DNA from: Castanea sativa
Lineage: Eukaryota > Streptophyta > Magnoliopsida > Fagales > Fagaceae
NCBI RefSeq assembly: GCF_040712315.1
Contig: NC_134015.1
Coordinates: 45,095,464-45,159,463 of the forward strand
DNA length: 64,000 nt
Direction of reading: 5' to 3'
In this document: in pieces, positions 46,906 through 59,038 of the stretch
Position numbering within the stretch: the stretch's first letter is position 1
How the letters are laid out: every line of letters begins with the position of its first letter
Position numbers and translations under genes: made by a program
Notes under the pieces: generated by a model
Told to the model about the DNA's origin: nothing
The model's database searches: none
The model's input: the letters and a program-made list of their open reading frames with translations, nothing else

Positions 46906-47730
46906 GAGCATCCACACCAACTCCTCCGTTTTACACATTCACTTTTACACTAAAAATCCACTTTTTTCTATTTGACACATTTAATTTTACAAAACCTCCA
47001 CATCAGTTCATCTATCCTACCATCCTTTTTAATTAAATAATTAATTTTCTTTAATATTTTATTATTTTACACCAACTAACTCTTAAATTACTGCTCTCTC
47101 TCTCTCCCAGCTCATTTCTCACTTTTGCTCTCTCTCTCCAAACCCATCTCTCAGACTCTCCCTCTCCCTCTCCCTCTCCCTCTCCATCAACTACCTCTCC
47201 GATCACCACCTCAGATCAGCATCCGCGAGTCCGATCGGCGAGCTCAGATCACCATCCGCGAGCTCCGATCGCGATCCGCGAGCTCCGATCGCCGATCCTC
47301 GAGCTCCGATCGCCGATCCGCGAGCTCCGGTCGCCGATCCGCCAGCTCCGATCCAGCGTCTGCCGGCTCCACTCCACGGCAAGACCCACGAGCTCCGACC
47401 AGTCAAGCACCGATCCATGTTTGTTTGTGTATGTCTGTGTTTTTTTTTTTTTTTTGAGCAAAGTTTATATCCGTATATTCTGTGTTGAGAAAAATATGAG
47501 AGGATGAGTCTGTTGAAAACGGATCAGAGAGAGAAAAAAATGAGCGAAGGAAAATCATAAAATATTGTATAAACGAACTACAGTAACCGTGTATATTTAC
47601 ACGGTACTGTAGCTCGGGATGGGTTTACACTATTTTAGCCAGTTTTAGCTCTACTGATGTAGCTCAAAATGTGTAAAATTGAAAAAAATTTATATTATAC
47701 ATGATTATCCACCCACTGATGTAGATGCTC
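46906..47730. mobile_element. PIF/Harbinger-like non-autonomous element
   Basis: The ends GAGCATCCACACCAACTCC and (reverse complement of the right end) GAGCATCTACATCAGTGGG are inverted repeats, flanked by the 3-bp duplication tta (46903-46905 and 47731-47733), the usual PIF/Harbinger target. The 825-bp interior has a CT-rich stretch (47090-47200), a GC-rich minisatellite (47225-47350) and no transposase. Open frames across the GC-rich part reflect the repeat. Confidence 0.75.
47225..47355. repeat. GC-rich minisatellite, about 21-bp unit
   Basis: Units of the form CGAGCTCCGATCGCCGATCC repeat about five times with small changes, inside the PIF/Harbinger-like element. Each unit contains the palindromes GAGCTC and CGATCG. 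Confidence 0.85.
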
Positions 47731-47733
47731 TTA

Positions 47734-49152
47734 AGGTAAAAAACTTGTATTTTCTATTTTTAGCAAAATTTTCGGGTCCTGTGTGTGTTTTGTTGAATCG
47801 GCAATTTTTAGTGCTTAGAGGGCTGATGCACTGATTATATATTCTTTGTTTAGTTTAACGAATGTTAAAAGATATATAATGCACAATTTTTATTAAAAAA
47901 AATTATGAATCATTTTTTTGTTTGTTTGTTTGTTGGAACAATAAAAACAACAAAGAAAAGGACAAATATAAATTAAATGGTTGTCTCGTCCATGCCGATT
48001 CCAGATCTAATCCCTTACGGACAGATCTGTTCCTTGTATTTGATGTTATCTACTTATTACTCACATGCCTTTTGAGAGACCGACACCTAGTTAGTACTTA
48101 CTTTGCTTTTTCTTTTCTTTTTTTCTTCTTTTATCTTTCACATCATATTTTAATTTGATACCTAATTTTTTAATTATATTAATTTAATTTCTAATTTTTC
48201 AATATTATGTCAATTTAATTCATATCTTTTATATAAAATTTGTTGACGTGGTTAACAGTTAAAATAAAAAATTAGTTTCTATCGATGTGACAAGAAACTA
48301 ACTTTTTATTTTAGTCATTTGCAATGTAAGCATTTTTCATCCAAAAAATAATAGCAATGGTTAAATTGACACGGTACTAAAAAGATAGAGTCTAAATTGA
48401 TACAATTGAAAAGTTAAAAAATCAAATTAAAATATAATATAAAAAATAAGGACCAAATATATAGATACTTTTTAAGAAAAAAAATTTAGCCCCTTTTTTT
48501 TTTTTTTTTTTGACAAATAAGAGTATCAAAATTTCTTTAAGTATCCTTTGAGTATGTGTAATTCTCCCTCTCCCCCACAAAACACCATATTCCTCTCGGT
48601 GCGCACACACTTTATTCAAGTATATATTTTTACTTGAAGACACTGACGGACATTTTTTATTTAGTGCTAGGTGACGAATTAAGATTCGAGACATTAACTT
48701 TGAAGCAAAAAAAAAAAAAAAAAAGGATTCCATACATTAACACTATTCTTTTCTGTTTGTTTCTTGTCTGACTTTAGTTTTATTTTTTTATTTTCACAAA
48801 ACTAATTTCCCTTCTTTTAGGAAAATGTTAAGAAATGCATTAGTTTAGATTTTTTTTTTTTTTGAGAATAAGAAAAAAAAATTATGAAAAAAGAAAAATA
48901 GTAATTAATTTTTTGATAAATTTTTATATTTTTTATAAAAATTATAGCAGACATTTTTTAAAATGACCAATAATTGATAAATGTCCTAAAGACACTTATT
49001 AACAAGATATTATATTTAAACAAGTGAATTTTTATTTTGTTATATATTTAGTACAAATCTTATATTTAACAAATAAAACTATATAAAAAATAGCCGCATA
49101 TAATTTATCTGTATATTAACAAATAAGCTACGAAAATAGTAATACCAAGTAG
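47734..49152. other. Intergenic region upstream of GH27 copy 3
   Basis: AT-rich, with T- and A-runs (48495-48512, 48706-48724, 48852-48863). From about 48155 to 48480 an imperfect inverted repeat (aatttgatacctaattttttaa against ttaaaaaatcaaattaaaat) suggests a further MITE. No gene seen. Confidence 0.45.
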
Positions 49153-49164
49153 TATATATAAATA
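49153..49164 (+). promoter_or_regulatory. TATA box of GH27 copy 3
   Basis: The string tatatataaata lies 42 bases before the ATG at 49206, with a CT/CA-rich leader-like stretch between (cagactcagtctctcc). A good match, with the reservation that the leader would be only about 10-20 bases. Confidence 0.5.
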
Positions 49165-49205
49165 CTTTATCAACACAGTTAAACTCAGACTCAGTCTCTC
49201 CTCGG

Positions 49206-49675
49206 ATGGGTACCATGAATATAATGAAGATCAACAATGTTGTCTTCACCTCTCTCTGCTTTCTCTTCCTTGTTCTTGTTCTTGTTCTTCTTCAAAACCC
49301 AACAAGGTACGTACGTACGTAGCTAGCTTCTTTCTTCTTCTTCTTCTTCTTCTACATCTATACTGTTATTCACTTTCCCAATACCTGCATTGCATTTTTT
49401 TACATTCAATTGCCAGATTGATCAAGAACCGAATTTTGAAGATGAACATGGTTATCTGTTTTTGCATGTCTGATTCATCATTTTCTCCAACATGCATTAA
49501 TCACACAATGTCTATATCTAAGGACACTGAGTATTCTAGCTCAACTGACACTTTTTTGTGTTTTGACAGAGACAAATCCCTCTGCCCCATTTTAACTATC
49601 AAATTATTAAAAAAAAAAATCATCTATATAATGGTGGAACTCCAAGTTTGCTATTTGCTAAAATTCTCTACTATG

Positions 49676-49708
<33 letters not shown>

Positions 49709-52700
49709 TGTTGATAATTTGATAGTTAGGGGAGGGGCCAGGGGGATTGGAAATGGATATCTCTGTTGGAAATTGGCAGTTGAACTACAAGACTCTTTGC
49801 TATAAGTTTTTTTTTTTTTTTTTTGGGGATAATTTGCTATAATTAGTAAGGTATTCTTTGGTCATCATTTTGCTTAGTAATATGTTTTCCAACGCAAAAC
49901 AATTAGTAAACACTAACAATGCATTAGTTTCTTTATACAAATTTCATTATATTAGTGAAGATTAGTGCATAAATTATAAAAGTAGAGGTTAATCTAACAA
50001 ATTTATGAGCAACACAGACTCCACAAAACCTTAGGGATGGATTAGCTTAGTACTTTGTCCAATATCAGAAAGAAAATGAAGATGCTGAAATGATTTCATG
50101 AGTGTGGTATTATATGATTCATGTATTGTTTTTTTTTTTTTTAAATGTCTTTGTTGAACCATCTATTTCATTTGTCAATTGTCTCAAGGTTATGTAGCTG
50201 AGTTTACTGGTTTCATGAAAAAAATTATGTGCATGAATGGTGTCTCGTTTCAGGGTATCTGCTAAAGAACCAAAACAAGCGAGCTCCCCACCTAGAGGTT
50301 GGAACTCGTATGATTCCTTTTGCTGGACCATATCTGAAGAAGAGTTCTTGCAAAATGCTGAAATCATATCTATGCGGCTACTTCCCCATAAATATAAGGT
50401 GTGAAGACTGTGGATGACTATAATTCATTTTCTTTATGATTGATTTAGTGGTATTAAGATTGACGATTTTATTAAGTGATGAAACTTATTTATGTCTTTT
50501 TATTGCTACCATTAATCTCTGCATTGCAGTATGTTGTGGTGGATTATCTTTGGTATCGAAGAAAGGTCAAAGGTGCTTACACTGACTCTCTAGGATTTGA
50601 TGTAATTGATGAATGGGGGAGGATGGCCCCTGACCCAAAGAGGTGGCCTTCCTCCAAAGGCGGGAAAGGGTTCACTAAAGTAGCCAAGGAAGTGCATAGG
50701 ATGGGTTTGAAGTTTGGGATTCATGTTATGAGAGGAATAAGTACACAGGCAGTGAATGCAAACACCCCTATCTTGGACATAAACACGGTATTGCTTTTTA
50801 TTCCAGCTATAAATACTTTGGAAATACCAATAAAATTGAAAGTGTTAGAGCATGATTCATTTATTATCATTTATTTATGAAAGAACAAGGAAGCACACCC
50901 AATTTAAAGTTTAATTCTCAGAAATATAAACAATGTTATAGAAAAATGTAATGCAACTACCTCAAAAAGTGTTAAGAGTTAGCATTAGTAATCATTTCTT
51001 AAGATTCTGTTTTTGATTTATTTATTTTTATCAGGGACGTGTTTATGAAGAGTTTGGCAGAAAGTGGAATGCAAAAGATATAGGGATTAAGGAAAGGGCA
51101 TGTGCATGGATGCCGAACGGTTTCATGAGTGTAGATACCAAGTTGGGAGCAGGAAGAGCCTTCTTGAGGTCACTCTATCAACAGTATGCTGAGTGGGGTG
51201 TTGATTTTGGTAACTTGACCATTGTTAATGGAAAGTAGTCCTGCTTAGTCTATATACATTGCCACAATACATACTGTAGAATTAGTATCAGTTAGGGTGT
51301 TCTTGACATCCTATGAATTTATGCACGTAGACACTTAAAACTTTTGATTTGTGCATGTTGTACAACCATAACCTTGTACAATCTTTTGATTGCATCCACT
51401 ACCTACTATAACAAATCCAATTGGACTGTCACCTGTTTGTTAGTTCAATCTTAATTTTCCACTTTCTAAGTTTGACACTGATAACTTCTGTTTTCTTGTA
51501 GTGAAACATGACTGTGTGTTTGGAGATGACTTGGATATAAATGAAATAACCTATGTGTCAGAGGTAAACTGCATACCTCCCTCTCTCCCTACCTTTGTCT
51601 GTCTCCCTACAGTAACCATCATTGTTACATCTGAAATATTCTGTACAAAATAATGTGTTGCTAACATTTTACATGCCTTTGCCCAGGTTCTTAAGCAACT
51701 TGACCGCCCCATAGTGTATTCACTGTCTCCTGGAACCGGTGTGACCCCATCAATGGCCAAGGATGTGAGTGGACTAGTGAACATGTACCGCATTACTGGG
51801 GATGATTGGGATACATGGGGAGATGTTGCTGCTCATTTCAATATTACAAGGTGAAAAGACTGTTCTGTTTCTGTTCCAGAGTTTAGGAGTTTAGGAGTTT
51901 AGGTGACCTTTCAATCATTATTTCTTTTCCATTTACTGCTTTTTTGACCTATTATTATAGAATGCAGAAATAAAATTTAATTTTTTTAGCAGGGACTTTT
52001 CTATCGCTAATATGATAGGAGCAAAGGGCTTGAGGGGGAAGTCATGGCCTGACTTGGATATGCTACCACTAGGATGGCTTACTGATCCAGGTTATAATAA
52101 TTTTCTTGATGCTTTTCCTTCATTCATCTCATGAAGAAAATTTTTACCCCTATTTAAAGCGCTTGCTAGGATCGAATGAACCACAATTTGTTTGGCCCTG
52201 CCAGAGTACTGTTAGATAAATCGATGAACTTAGTTATTGTTTAAGTGATGTTTGCTGTACATTTTGGATCTAGCAGTATTGAGTTTCAAATAGGTCCATG
52301 CACTCAAATATGCATAACATCAACATTAAAAACAAAGAACTCACCATTCCAAGTCCGCTGAGTGACTTGTACTAAAACAGAAGTATGTCTAGATCAAGTG
52401 GCATGGCTTCAGAAACAAGTTATACAACATACTTCTTTACTAGAAACATTTTGTATATCTATGACAAAGCATTGGCAAATGAATTAGAGATTTTCAAAAG
52501 TCTCAGAATATAAATGATTAGATTTGACTGCTTAATTTTAAAGTTGAGCCCAGCCTAAACATACAAAAACCAACAATTAACTTCAATATGTTCAAATATT
52601 GTAGGTTCAAATGAAGGTCCACACAGAACATCTAGGCTTCTTCCAGATGAGCAAAGAACTCAGGTATCTATATAAAACAAAATAGTTAGTTCTCTGTATC

Positions 52701-54427
52701 CCTTAAAATAACTAAGCACTCTATTTTAACCGTATCTTTCTTATTTTCACAGATGACCTTGTGGTCTATGGCTAAGTCTCCTCTCATGTTTGGAGGAGAT
52801 GTGAGAAGGCTAGATGGGGCCACATACAACCTTTTAACAAATCCTACTCTGTTAGAGATAAATTCTTTCAGCTTAAATAATATGGAGGCATGTGCACTCA
52901 TCTATTCTTTTGTAGTCTTGGGAAAAATATACTCGTCTAAATAGCAACATAACATATTATTTACTTGTTTGTGCAGTTTCCTTATATTACTAGTACAAAG
53001 AATTTTAAGAGTCTTGACAGCCAATCAGGAAGATATCTGACAGATGTAAGTACATCGGATACACATGTTTTGAGCCTCACTAGCTGCACAAATTCAAAAG
53101 CAATTGGGTGGTCTATTAAAGCTCTGGACCAAGACCTTGAACAAATCTGCTGGAAAGAACACTTAGGAAGCAACAAGCATCAAGAGCCATTTTGCCTATA
53201 CAAGAAAGAGCCTCAATTTTCATCGTAAAATTGCTTTCTTTCTCTGATCTGATTGTATCAAAATGTTTTCTTTTTGCAATATTTTCATGTTTACTTATAC
53301 TAAATTTTTTATATCAATGTTTAATTATATAATTATAAATTAATTTTAATACATTTGTTCTGATGCAGAGATGAATGGATGTCCCACAAACAACAATATC
53401 AAGGGAAACTCCAATTATTTGCAACTGATAGAATGGAATTTTGCTTGGGGGGTTCTCCAAATCAAAAGCTTACTTCAAAAGAGCTAAAGAGTGGTGCATT
53501 TGTACCATGCAGATGGCACACAAATCAGGTTTTTTTTTTTTTTACATATATCATGAATGAGAGATGTTTCAAACAAAATAATATAAGTTTTAGGTATAAA
53601 TGTAGGGAGTAAACTATTATTTCTGGATGACAGATTCATACGTACTTTTTTAAAATCACGTGCTTTGCCTTTGTATCTTAATTTCATTATTGTGTTACTT
53701 ACTCTTAGTTACATTTATGAATTGATGTTGGAAGTTAATGCATTTAGTCTTAGCAGATGTGGGAGCTGAGCGTTAATGGAACTTTGGCAAATAGCTATTC
53801 TGGTCTATGTGCAACAGTAAACTCTATCAAAGGTGATAAATTTGTATACTTCGTGCCTTATTTTATAAAATGTTGCAAACAACTTTGCTAGTGGTCCCAT
53901 TATTTCATATTTTTGAGTTACTAGCTGATCATTTGTGCAGCTGAAGTCGGTCCTGGTGGAACTCGTTCTTGGATCGCAACTGGAAGAAAAGGTATGACTC
54001 CCCCACCAACATAGAACTCTAATTTGTAGAGCCCCATAGCTGCACATTTCCCCCAAGTGCAAGACTATTTTTTGAATTTTTTTTTTAAAAATGCATAATT
54101 CTATTCTTCACATTTTTAATAATTTTTATGAATTATTAAATAAAAATAAAAAGTGCAAAACTCTATTCTTCATGCTTTCTAATGATTATTCTTTCTGCCT
54201 TTCTAGGAGAAATATATGTTGCTTTTTTCAATCTGAACCCTGAGAGGACAGTAATATCTGCAAAGATATCGGACATGGCTAAGGTACTTCCTGGTAAAAT
54301 CTTCAATGGAAATTCCTGTCAGTGCAAAGAAGTATGGAGTGGAAAAGACATTAGAGTTAGAAAGCAGACTATATCAAGGGGAGTAAAAGCTCATGGCTGT
54401 GCTCTATTTGTCCTGAAATGTAAGTAG
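49206..54427 (+). CDS. APSE: GH27 glycosidase, APSE-like (beta-L-arabinopyranosidase type), copy 3
   Basis: The third tandem copy and, with copy 2, one of two that look complete. Exons: 49206-49306, 50254-50398, 50530-50787, 51035-51209, 51502-51563, 51687-51850, 51993-52090, 52605-52663, 52753-52887, 52977-53224, 53369-53528, 53757-53832, 53941-53991, 54207-54427, giving 650 residues. A signal peptide (FTSLCFLFLVLVLVLL) precedes PPRGWNSYDSF, VKHDC (nucleophile D230), YRITGDDWD (acid/base D286) and WPDLDMLPLGW. The inserted ricin-B-like region is present (NQMWELSVNGTLANSYSGLC). Intron 9 starts GC (GAG|GCATGT). Exon lengths equal those of copy 2 except in exons 1, 2 and 10, so 2 and 3 are the closest pair. 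Alternatives in GH27 are alpha-galactosidases, but the 650-residue length and the insert argue for APSE type. Confidence 0.9.
49525..49620 (+). mobile_element. SINE-like element, family A, intron 1 of GH27 copy 3
   Basis: agctcaactgacacttttttg, then gacagagacaaatccctctg, then ttaactatcaaattattaaa and an A-run. The tagctcaactg string resembles an A box. Confidence 0.55.
49712..49815 (-). mobile_element. SINE-like element, family A, second copy in intron 1 of GH27 copy 3
   Basis: Minus-strand reading gives agagtcttgtagttcaactgc, then tccaacagagatatccattt, then cccctcccctaactatcaaat. An (ATT)n microsatellite of 35 bases (49675-49709) lies where its A-rich tail should be and may have grown from it. 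Confidence 0.6.
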
Positions 54428-54810
54428 GCAGGATTAATTTAAACTAAGATGTATGGAGTCACCTATGCTGTACCACATATAATGAGGGCAATATGTATAT
54501 GACAAAGTGCCGAGGCAATGATAATTCTTTAACACTCCTACTTCGTCTGCATTTTGATTTATGTCTTTAGGCTAATTGATGAGAATTATACCATTGCTCT
54601 CGTCAAATATTATGTTCTTTCTCTCACTTTTTGTTTAGACCAATGGTATGATGAATTAAATAAGAATTCTGTATTTTTTTTCTTTAAGAAAAAGATTTCA
54701 CTGATATCATTAAAATTCTGGTCTGTATGAGTCTAAACAATCTGGAGTTATTGGTTTAAGATGGCCCTTTTAAGCTAAATTGGGCTGGCAAGTTGGTTTT
54801 GGCTGCAACA
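54428..54810. other. 3' flank of GH27 copy 3
   Basis: The first 100 bases match the 3' flanks of copies 1 and 2 (gctgtaccacatataatgag; gacaaagtgccgaggcaatg), marking the end of the duplicated unit and the likely 3' untranslated region. A possible poly(A) signal is attaaataag at about 54655. Confidence 0.5.
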
Positions 54811-54811
54811 A

Positions 54812-54970
54812 ATTATGGGCGCAATTGGTAATGCAGAAACACCATAAAAGTTGGGCTTTGCCTTTCGCCCAAAACGATAGGTTGTGGATTCGAATCGAGG
54901 ATGCTTACCAATGAATTCTTTCAAATCCCTTTCTAAAACCCCATAAAAATGAGAGTTTTATACATTAGGA
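54812..54970 (+). mobile_element. tRNA-related SINE-like element
   Basis: The string tgggcgcaattggtaatgc is A-box-like and gttgtggattcgaatcgagg, about 60 bases on, is close to a B box (GGTTCGAATCC). A tail (ccataaaaatgagagtttta) follows. A true tRNA is excluded because no acceptor stem or anticodon arm can be folded and the A-B distance is stretched. Confidence 0.55.
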
Positions 54971-55794
54971 TATGGCCTTTGGAATTGCAATTGTAGTTTG
55001 CAATAATTCTTTTGGCCTTTCAACTATACATGATTATCTATAAATTCTGTTAGGCTTGACGTATTCCGTACCAAATTTCCACGTATTTTCATGTTATTAA
55101 TTTCATTGTATCTTGCATATTTGTGGGTTATATTGTATTTGGTTGAGAGGTCAAAGTGCTGAAGTTGGAGTTGCTGTATTGAAATCTCGATTGAGCCCTG
55201 CAATCTCACCTGACACTTGCCTGATACTCTATCGAGCGAGATTGCTAACCTAAGAGAAATCAGTTACACCCATCCAATTAGCCCTATCATATAACCCTCT
55301 AATCACAAGAAATACTAGACCCAATTCTCAGATTGAAGAGCTAGAGAGCTACCTATTTTCCTCAGGAGTTTTTTCACTCCGTAAACACTTTGCAGTGTAT
55401 GGGTGCTTGTGACTGATTTTGGAATTTGCTGTTGTGTTTGTGCATCGATGCATATATCAATTGTCTGATCAAATTAACAATTGGGCTTAATTTAGTAAGT
55501 AGCAGAAAATTGAAATAAGCCATAATTTAGGGTCTAAACACGTTTGTAATCTCTCAAATTCTCTGCCAATCATTGAATGGGCTCAAAATGATTCTTAATC
55601 CAATTAAAAAGTACCTAGGTGTGGTTAAAAGACACGAGAAACACTTGCACTCTTTTTGCTGCTATATTTTGTGATCAGCTCTGGACTCTGGTGGTCTAGA
55701 AGCAAGCTAGGTTCACGAGGGCCCTGACATTATTGAAGGTGATTCCCAAGCTGCTGTGAATGCCAATATGCTATATAGTTGAGCACTAATTGAG

Positions 55795-55975
55795 AGGTGT
55801 TACATCCACAATATTTTCACTATATTTTCACAACAAATCATAGGTAGTTAGTTGATATTGGTTCAAATTTGAATCTAAGATTATTTTTTTATCTCAACAA
55901 TAACAACCAGGAACAACCTGTCATTTAGGATTTGTTATAAAAATGTTGTTGACAAAGTAGTGTACCTTTAATTTT
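55795..55975. mobile_element. MITE family B, copy 2
   Basis: Imperfect inverted repeat with the same order of phrases as 15712-15894: gttacatccacaatattttc, acaacaaatcataggtagtt, ttggttcaaatttgaatcta, gatttgttataaaaatgttg. The two copies differ at many sites, so they are old. Confidence 0.68.
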
Positions 55976-56442
55976 TTTTACTAAAATAAATTTATGATAA
56001 GTAACAAATTTAAATTAAATAGAAATTTCTTTCAGATTTCATGAGAATTTTTGCAAAAAAATATTAGTTAAAGTATTATTCTATTTTTTTGAAACCTTGT
56101 AATAGCATTTCACACCTTTTTTTTTTTTTTGATAAGAGCATTTCACACTTAAGGAAGTAAGGAACTGTCTTGATAGTTAGGTCGCACAAGTTCCAACCAC
56201 AAACATTTACAGACTCAATAAAAAAATTATGGTAGATGATTAAGATATACTTTATTAACAGAATTTCACATAGAATTTTAATTGGATTCTTTTTGTGTAG
56301 TGTAATGACTCTACCCTTAGTTGGGATTAAAAATCTTCAAATATGCAAAATAAAAGGTAAAAGACTATTCACGTGACATAAGTAGAAGATAAAAAAAAGG
56401 GATGGAGCACACTTGACACATCAACATATAGAATACAACTTT

Positions 56443-56872
56443 GGCTGTGTTTGATTCGATGAAATTTGATTTCATAAAAAAATTTCCACATTTAGGGGTA
56501 TTTAGGGCGACGAACATTGTTAGTCAACCAAAAACCATAAAATAAAGGCAATTATGATGGAAATTGCTTAATTTCTATAAACCATTTTCTAACTTACTCA
56601 AAAATTATCAACCGAACCTCCACTCTTCATTGCTTGCCACCCAACGTCGACCCCCACTATTGTCCCTAGTTTCTGATAGCCAACCACCCCCAATCATGAT
56701 CACAATTTTTAAATTTAATTTTTCCTTTTTTGATTATATATGTACTCAGAAGATGTGAAAATGTGAGAAAGTAATAGAAAATACACTTTCCATTGCATTT
56801 TCAATAACGTAACTAAACACTTGAAAATAATATCTTTTTCAAAAATTATTTTTCATCGAACCAAACACAGCC
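56443..56872. mobile_element. MITE, Tourist/Harbinger-like
   Basis: Ends GGCTGTGTTTGATTCGATGA and, at the right, the reverse complement GGCTGTGTTTGGTTCGATGA match at 19 of 20 positions. ttt flanks each side, a possible 3-bp duplication. The 430-bp interior is non-coding. Confidence 0.7.
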
Positions 56873-56979
56873 TTTGATTGTATAATATTTATGATGGAAA
56901 GTTGATAAATTTTAAAATTATATGATTTAATTTGTTATATTCCTAAACTTTAGGATTTAAAATATAATTTTTCTAAAAA

Positions 56980-58447
56980 TATGGGGGAAAAATAAGACGA
57001 AAGAAAGAAAAAGATATCTATATAAAACTTAGTTTCTATTTGTCTTCTTCCCTCCCTTTCATTGTCCAAAAGGATAATGAAGTAGACGTGAAAATTTGAA
57101 ATTAAAGTCCTTTTACATTCAAACTTCAATCTAGAAATTTCAATGAAACTTATCCACAACCCCTCTCTCTTCCCCCCCCCCCCCCAAAAAAAAATCTTTG
57201 AAAAGAGAGTTGAATTTTTCCTAAAGAACTAGGAAGCAACACACAAGCATGACGAAACATAAATATTTTTAACTCATTTATTTATTATTATTTTTTTGAC
57301 CCATCATTTATTTATTATTGTTTCATGTGATACCTGATATTCACATTTTATAAAATAATGTCCCATGTGTGTGGAGTGTGAACATTTGAAAAAAAAAATG
57401 TGAGGCAATCATTGCCCTATATATGCTAAGCTATATTGTAAATTTCTTAGTAAATATAGTCCAATTTACAAATGAATTAGACTTTGAGATAGATAGAGAA
57501 GGTATCCGGGAAAGAACGTAGTGTTTTACATAAATATAAATAAATAAATAAATCTATAAAATATATACATCATGTCATGTATAGTATAATCTGTGTGCAT
57601 GTGTCATGCATGACGATACCATTCTTTGTTTGTATTACAAACAGAAATATTGCTTTTACTTGAAAAAGGGTATACCGTTAATTCGAACTTGTTCCTTTTT
57701 AGATAATTAATCTAACCCATTCACACTGTGATAAAGTGATACTTTTATATATCTATATATGAATATGATGCACGGGAGAATTCATTTGTGCATGCATATG
57801 TGTATATCATTGTCACTTATCACCGATTCACCATGAAAGAAAGAGAGTGTTGGTGTTCATCAAACAAAAAAGAAAAGAAAAAGAGAAGGTTGGTGTGGGA
57901 AAGAATATACTGACCGAGGTTTAGAGAATACACCCCCCCTGAGATCTATTACCTACCTCTTTTATTATTGTTATTTATGATTAATATATAGCACGTTAAA
58001 AGAAGTAGATAAAAGTCTATTTTGAATTGTGGTGGATCTATTACTATATATATATATATATCTTATAATGGGGTAGGGCGGTAGTGGATTTTCTTTTTTG
58101 TTAAATATCAAAAAGATCCATTCCCGCAAAAGATTGTTCATAAAACTACCATCGAGATTCTTCGGGCGGTGTTTCTTTTTCTTTTTCTTTTTTTCTTTTT
58201 TTTTTTTTTTTTGGTGGTCTACTCAGTGGGCACACCCTCTTCATTTTGTGATGAGGCTGGTAGCTGGTGGCAGAGGAACGCCTGGCTGAAGTGATCGCCG
58301 AACTCGAGTCGTCCTCGGTCAATAACCCAACTGCCCTTCATCAAGTAACAATTTCGTTATTTGAAGAAGGAAGAAATGGGGAAGTCTACGCAACCTTACA
58401 GGAAATTCTCGATCGGGGATGAGTTATACGATTCCATATATATATAG
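56980..58447. other. Intergenic, no gene seen
   Basis: AT-rich DNA with a C-run (57173-57185), several TTTA/ATTT repeats (57270-57320, 57528-57552), a short TA run (58044-58061) and a T-rich stretch (58165-58213). 58214-58440 is less AT-rich (ggtagctggtggcagaggaa, gaactcgagtcgtcctcggt) and may be a fragment of a retroelement, but I cannot identify it. Confidence 0.45.
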
Positions 58448-58660
58448 GGTTGTGTTATCGGGCACCGTAAGGTGCCCGTTAACAACATATTTTGAGTAAT
58501 TTTTTGTATACTTTTTTCAACTTTTGACACTTTTTCAGTTTTTGACAAAAAAATTTTTATTTTTTTTAGCAATTTTTTTGACAGTTTTTTTTCTTCTTTT
58601 TAAATGAAACACAAAAAAGGAAATGTTAACAAGCACCGCACGGTGCTTGTTAACATTTCC
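58448..58660. mobile_element. MITE whose two ends are themselves hairpins
   Basis: The left end carries tgttatcgggcaccgtaagg followed by tgcccgttaaca, itself a palindrome (GGGCACC-gtaa-GGTGCCC); the right end carries gttaacaagcaccgcacggtgcttgttaac, again a palindrome. The two ends are also inverted repeats of each other. It lies in a tatatata context on both sides, which could be the target duplication. Confidence 0.7.
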
Positions 58661-58976
58661 CATATATATATAGTGGTCATTAAATTGATACTAGTACTCC
58701 TAGCTTTTAGGGTGTTTCAGCTGGTAAAAAAAAATTAAAAACATTTAGAAAAATGTTATGAAAATATGTTTTTTAAGTTAATACATAAGATTAATATTCT
58801 CAAATTAATATTTGTGCTTATAAAATATGTGAATTTTAAACAATATATTGATAAACAGGACAAACCTACACTAGGGCAGAGGGCGGCCATGCCCCCCCCC
58901 CCCTCCTAAAAAAAACTAATATATGCATATAAGCTATTAAAATAAAATCGGTATACAAAAAATTAAGATTTGCCCT

Positions 58977-58978
<2 letters not shown>

Positions 58979-59035
<57 letters not shown>
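58979..59035. repeat. (TA)n microsatellite
   Basis: About 28 uninterrupted TA dinucleotides. Confidence 0.97.

Positions 59036-59038
<3 letters not shown>

Noticed and set aside
47125..47461. Arg/Ser-rich ORFs (both strands) in the PIF/Harbinger-like element
   Set aside because: Produced by the 21-bp minisatellite; the peptide repeat has the same period.
54812..54970. Possible tRNA gene
   Set aside because: A- and B-box-like strings are present but no cloverleaf can be drawn and the spacing is too long; called a SINE-like element instead.
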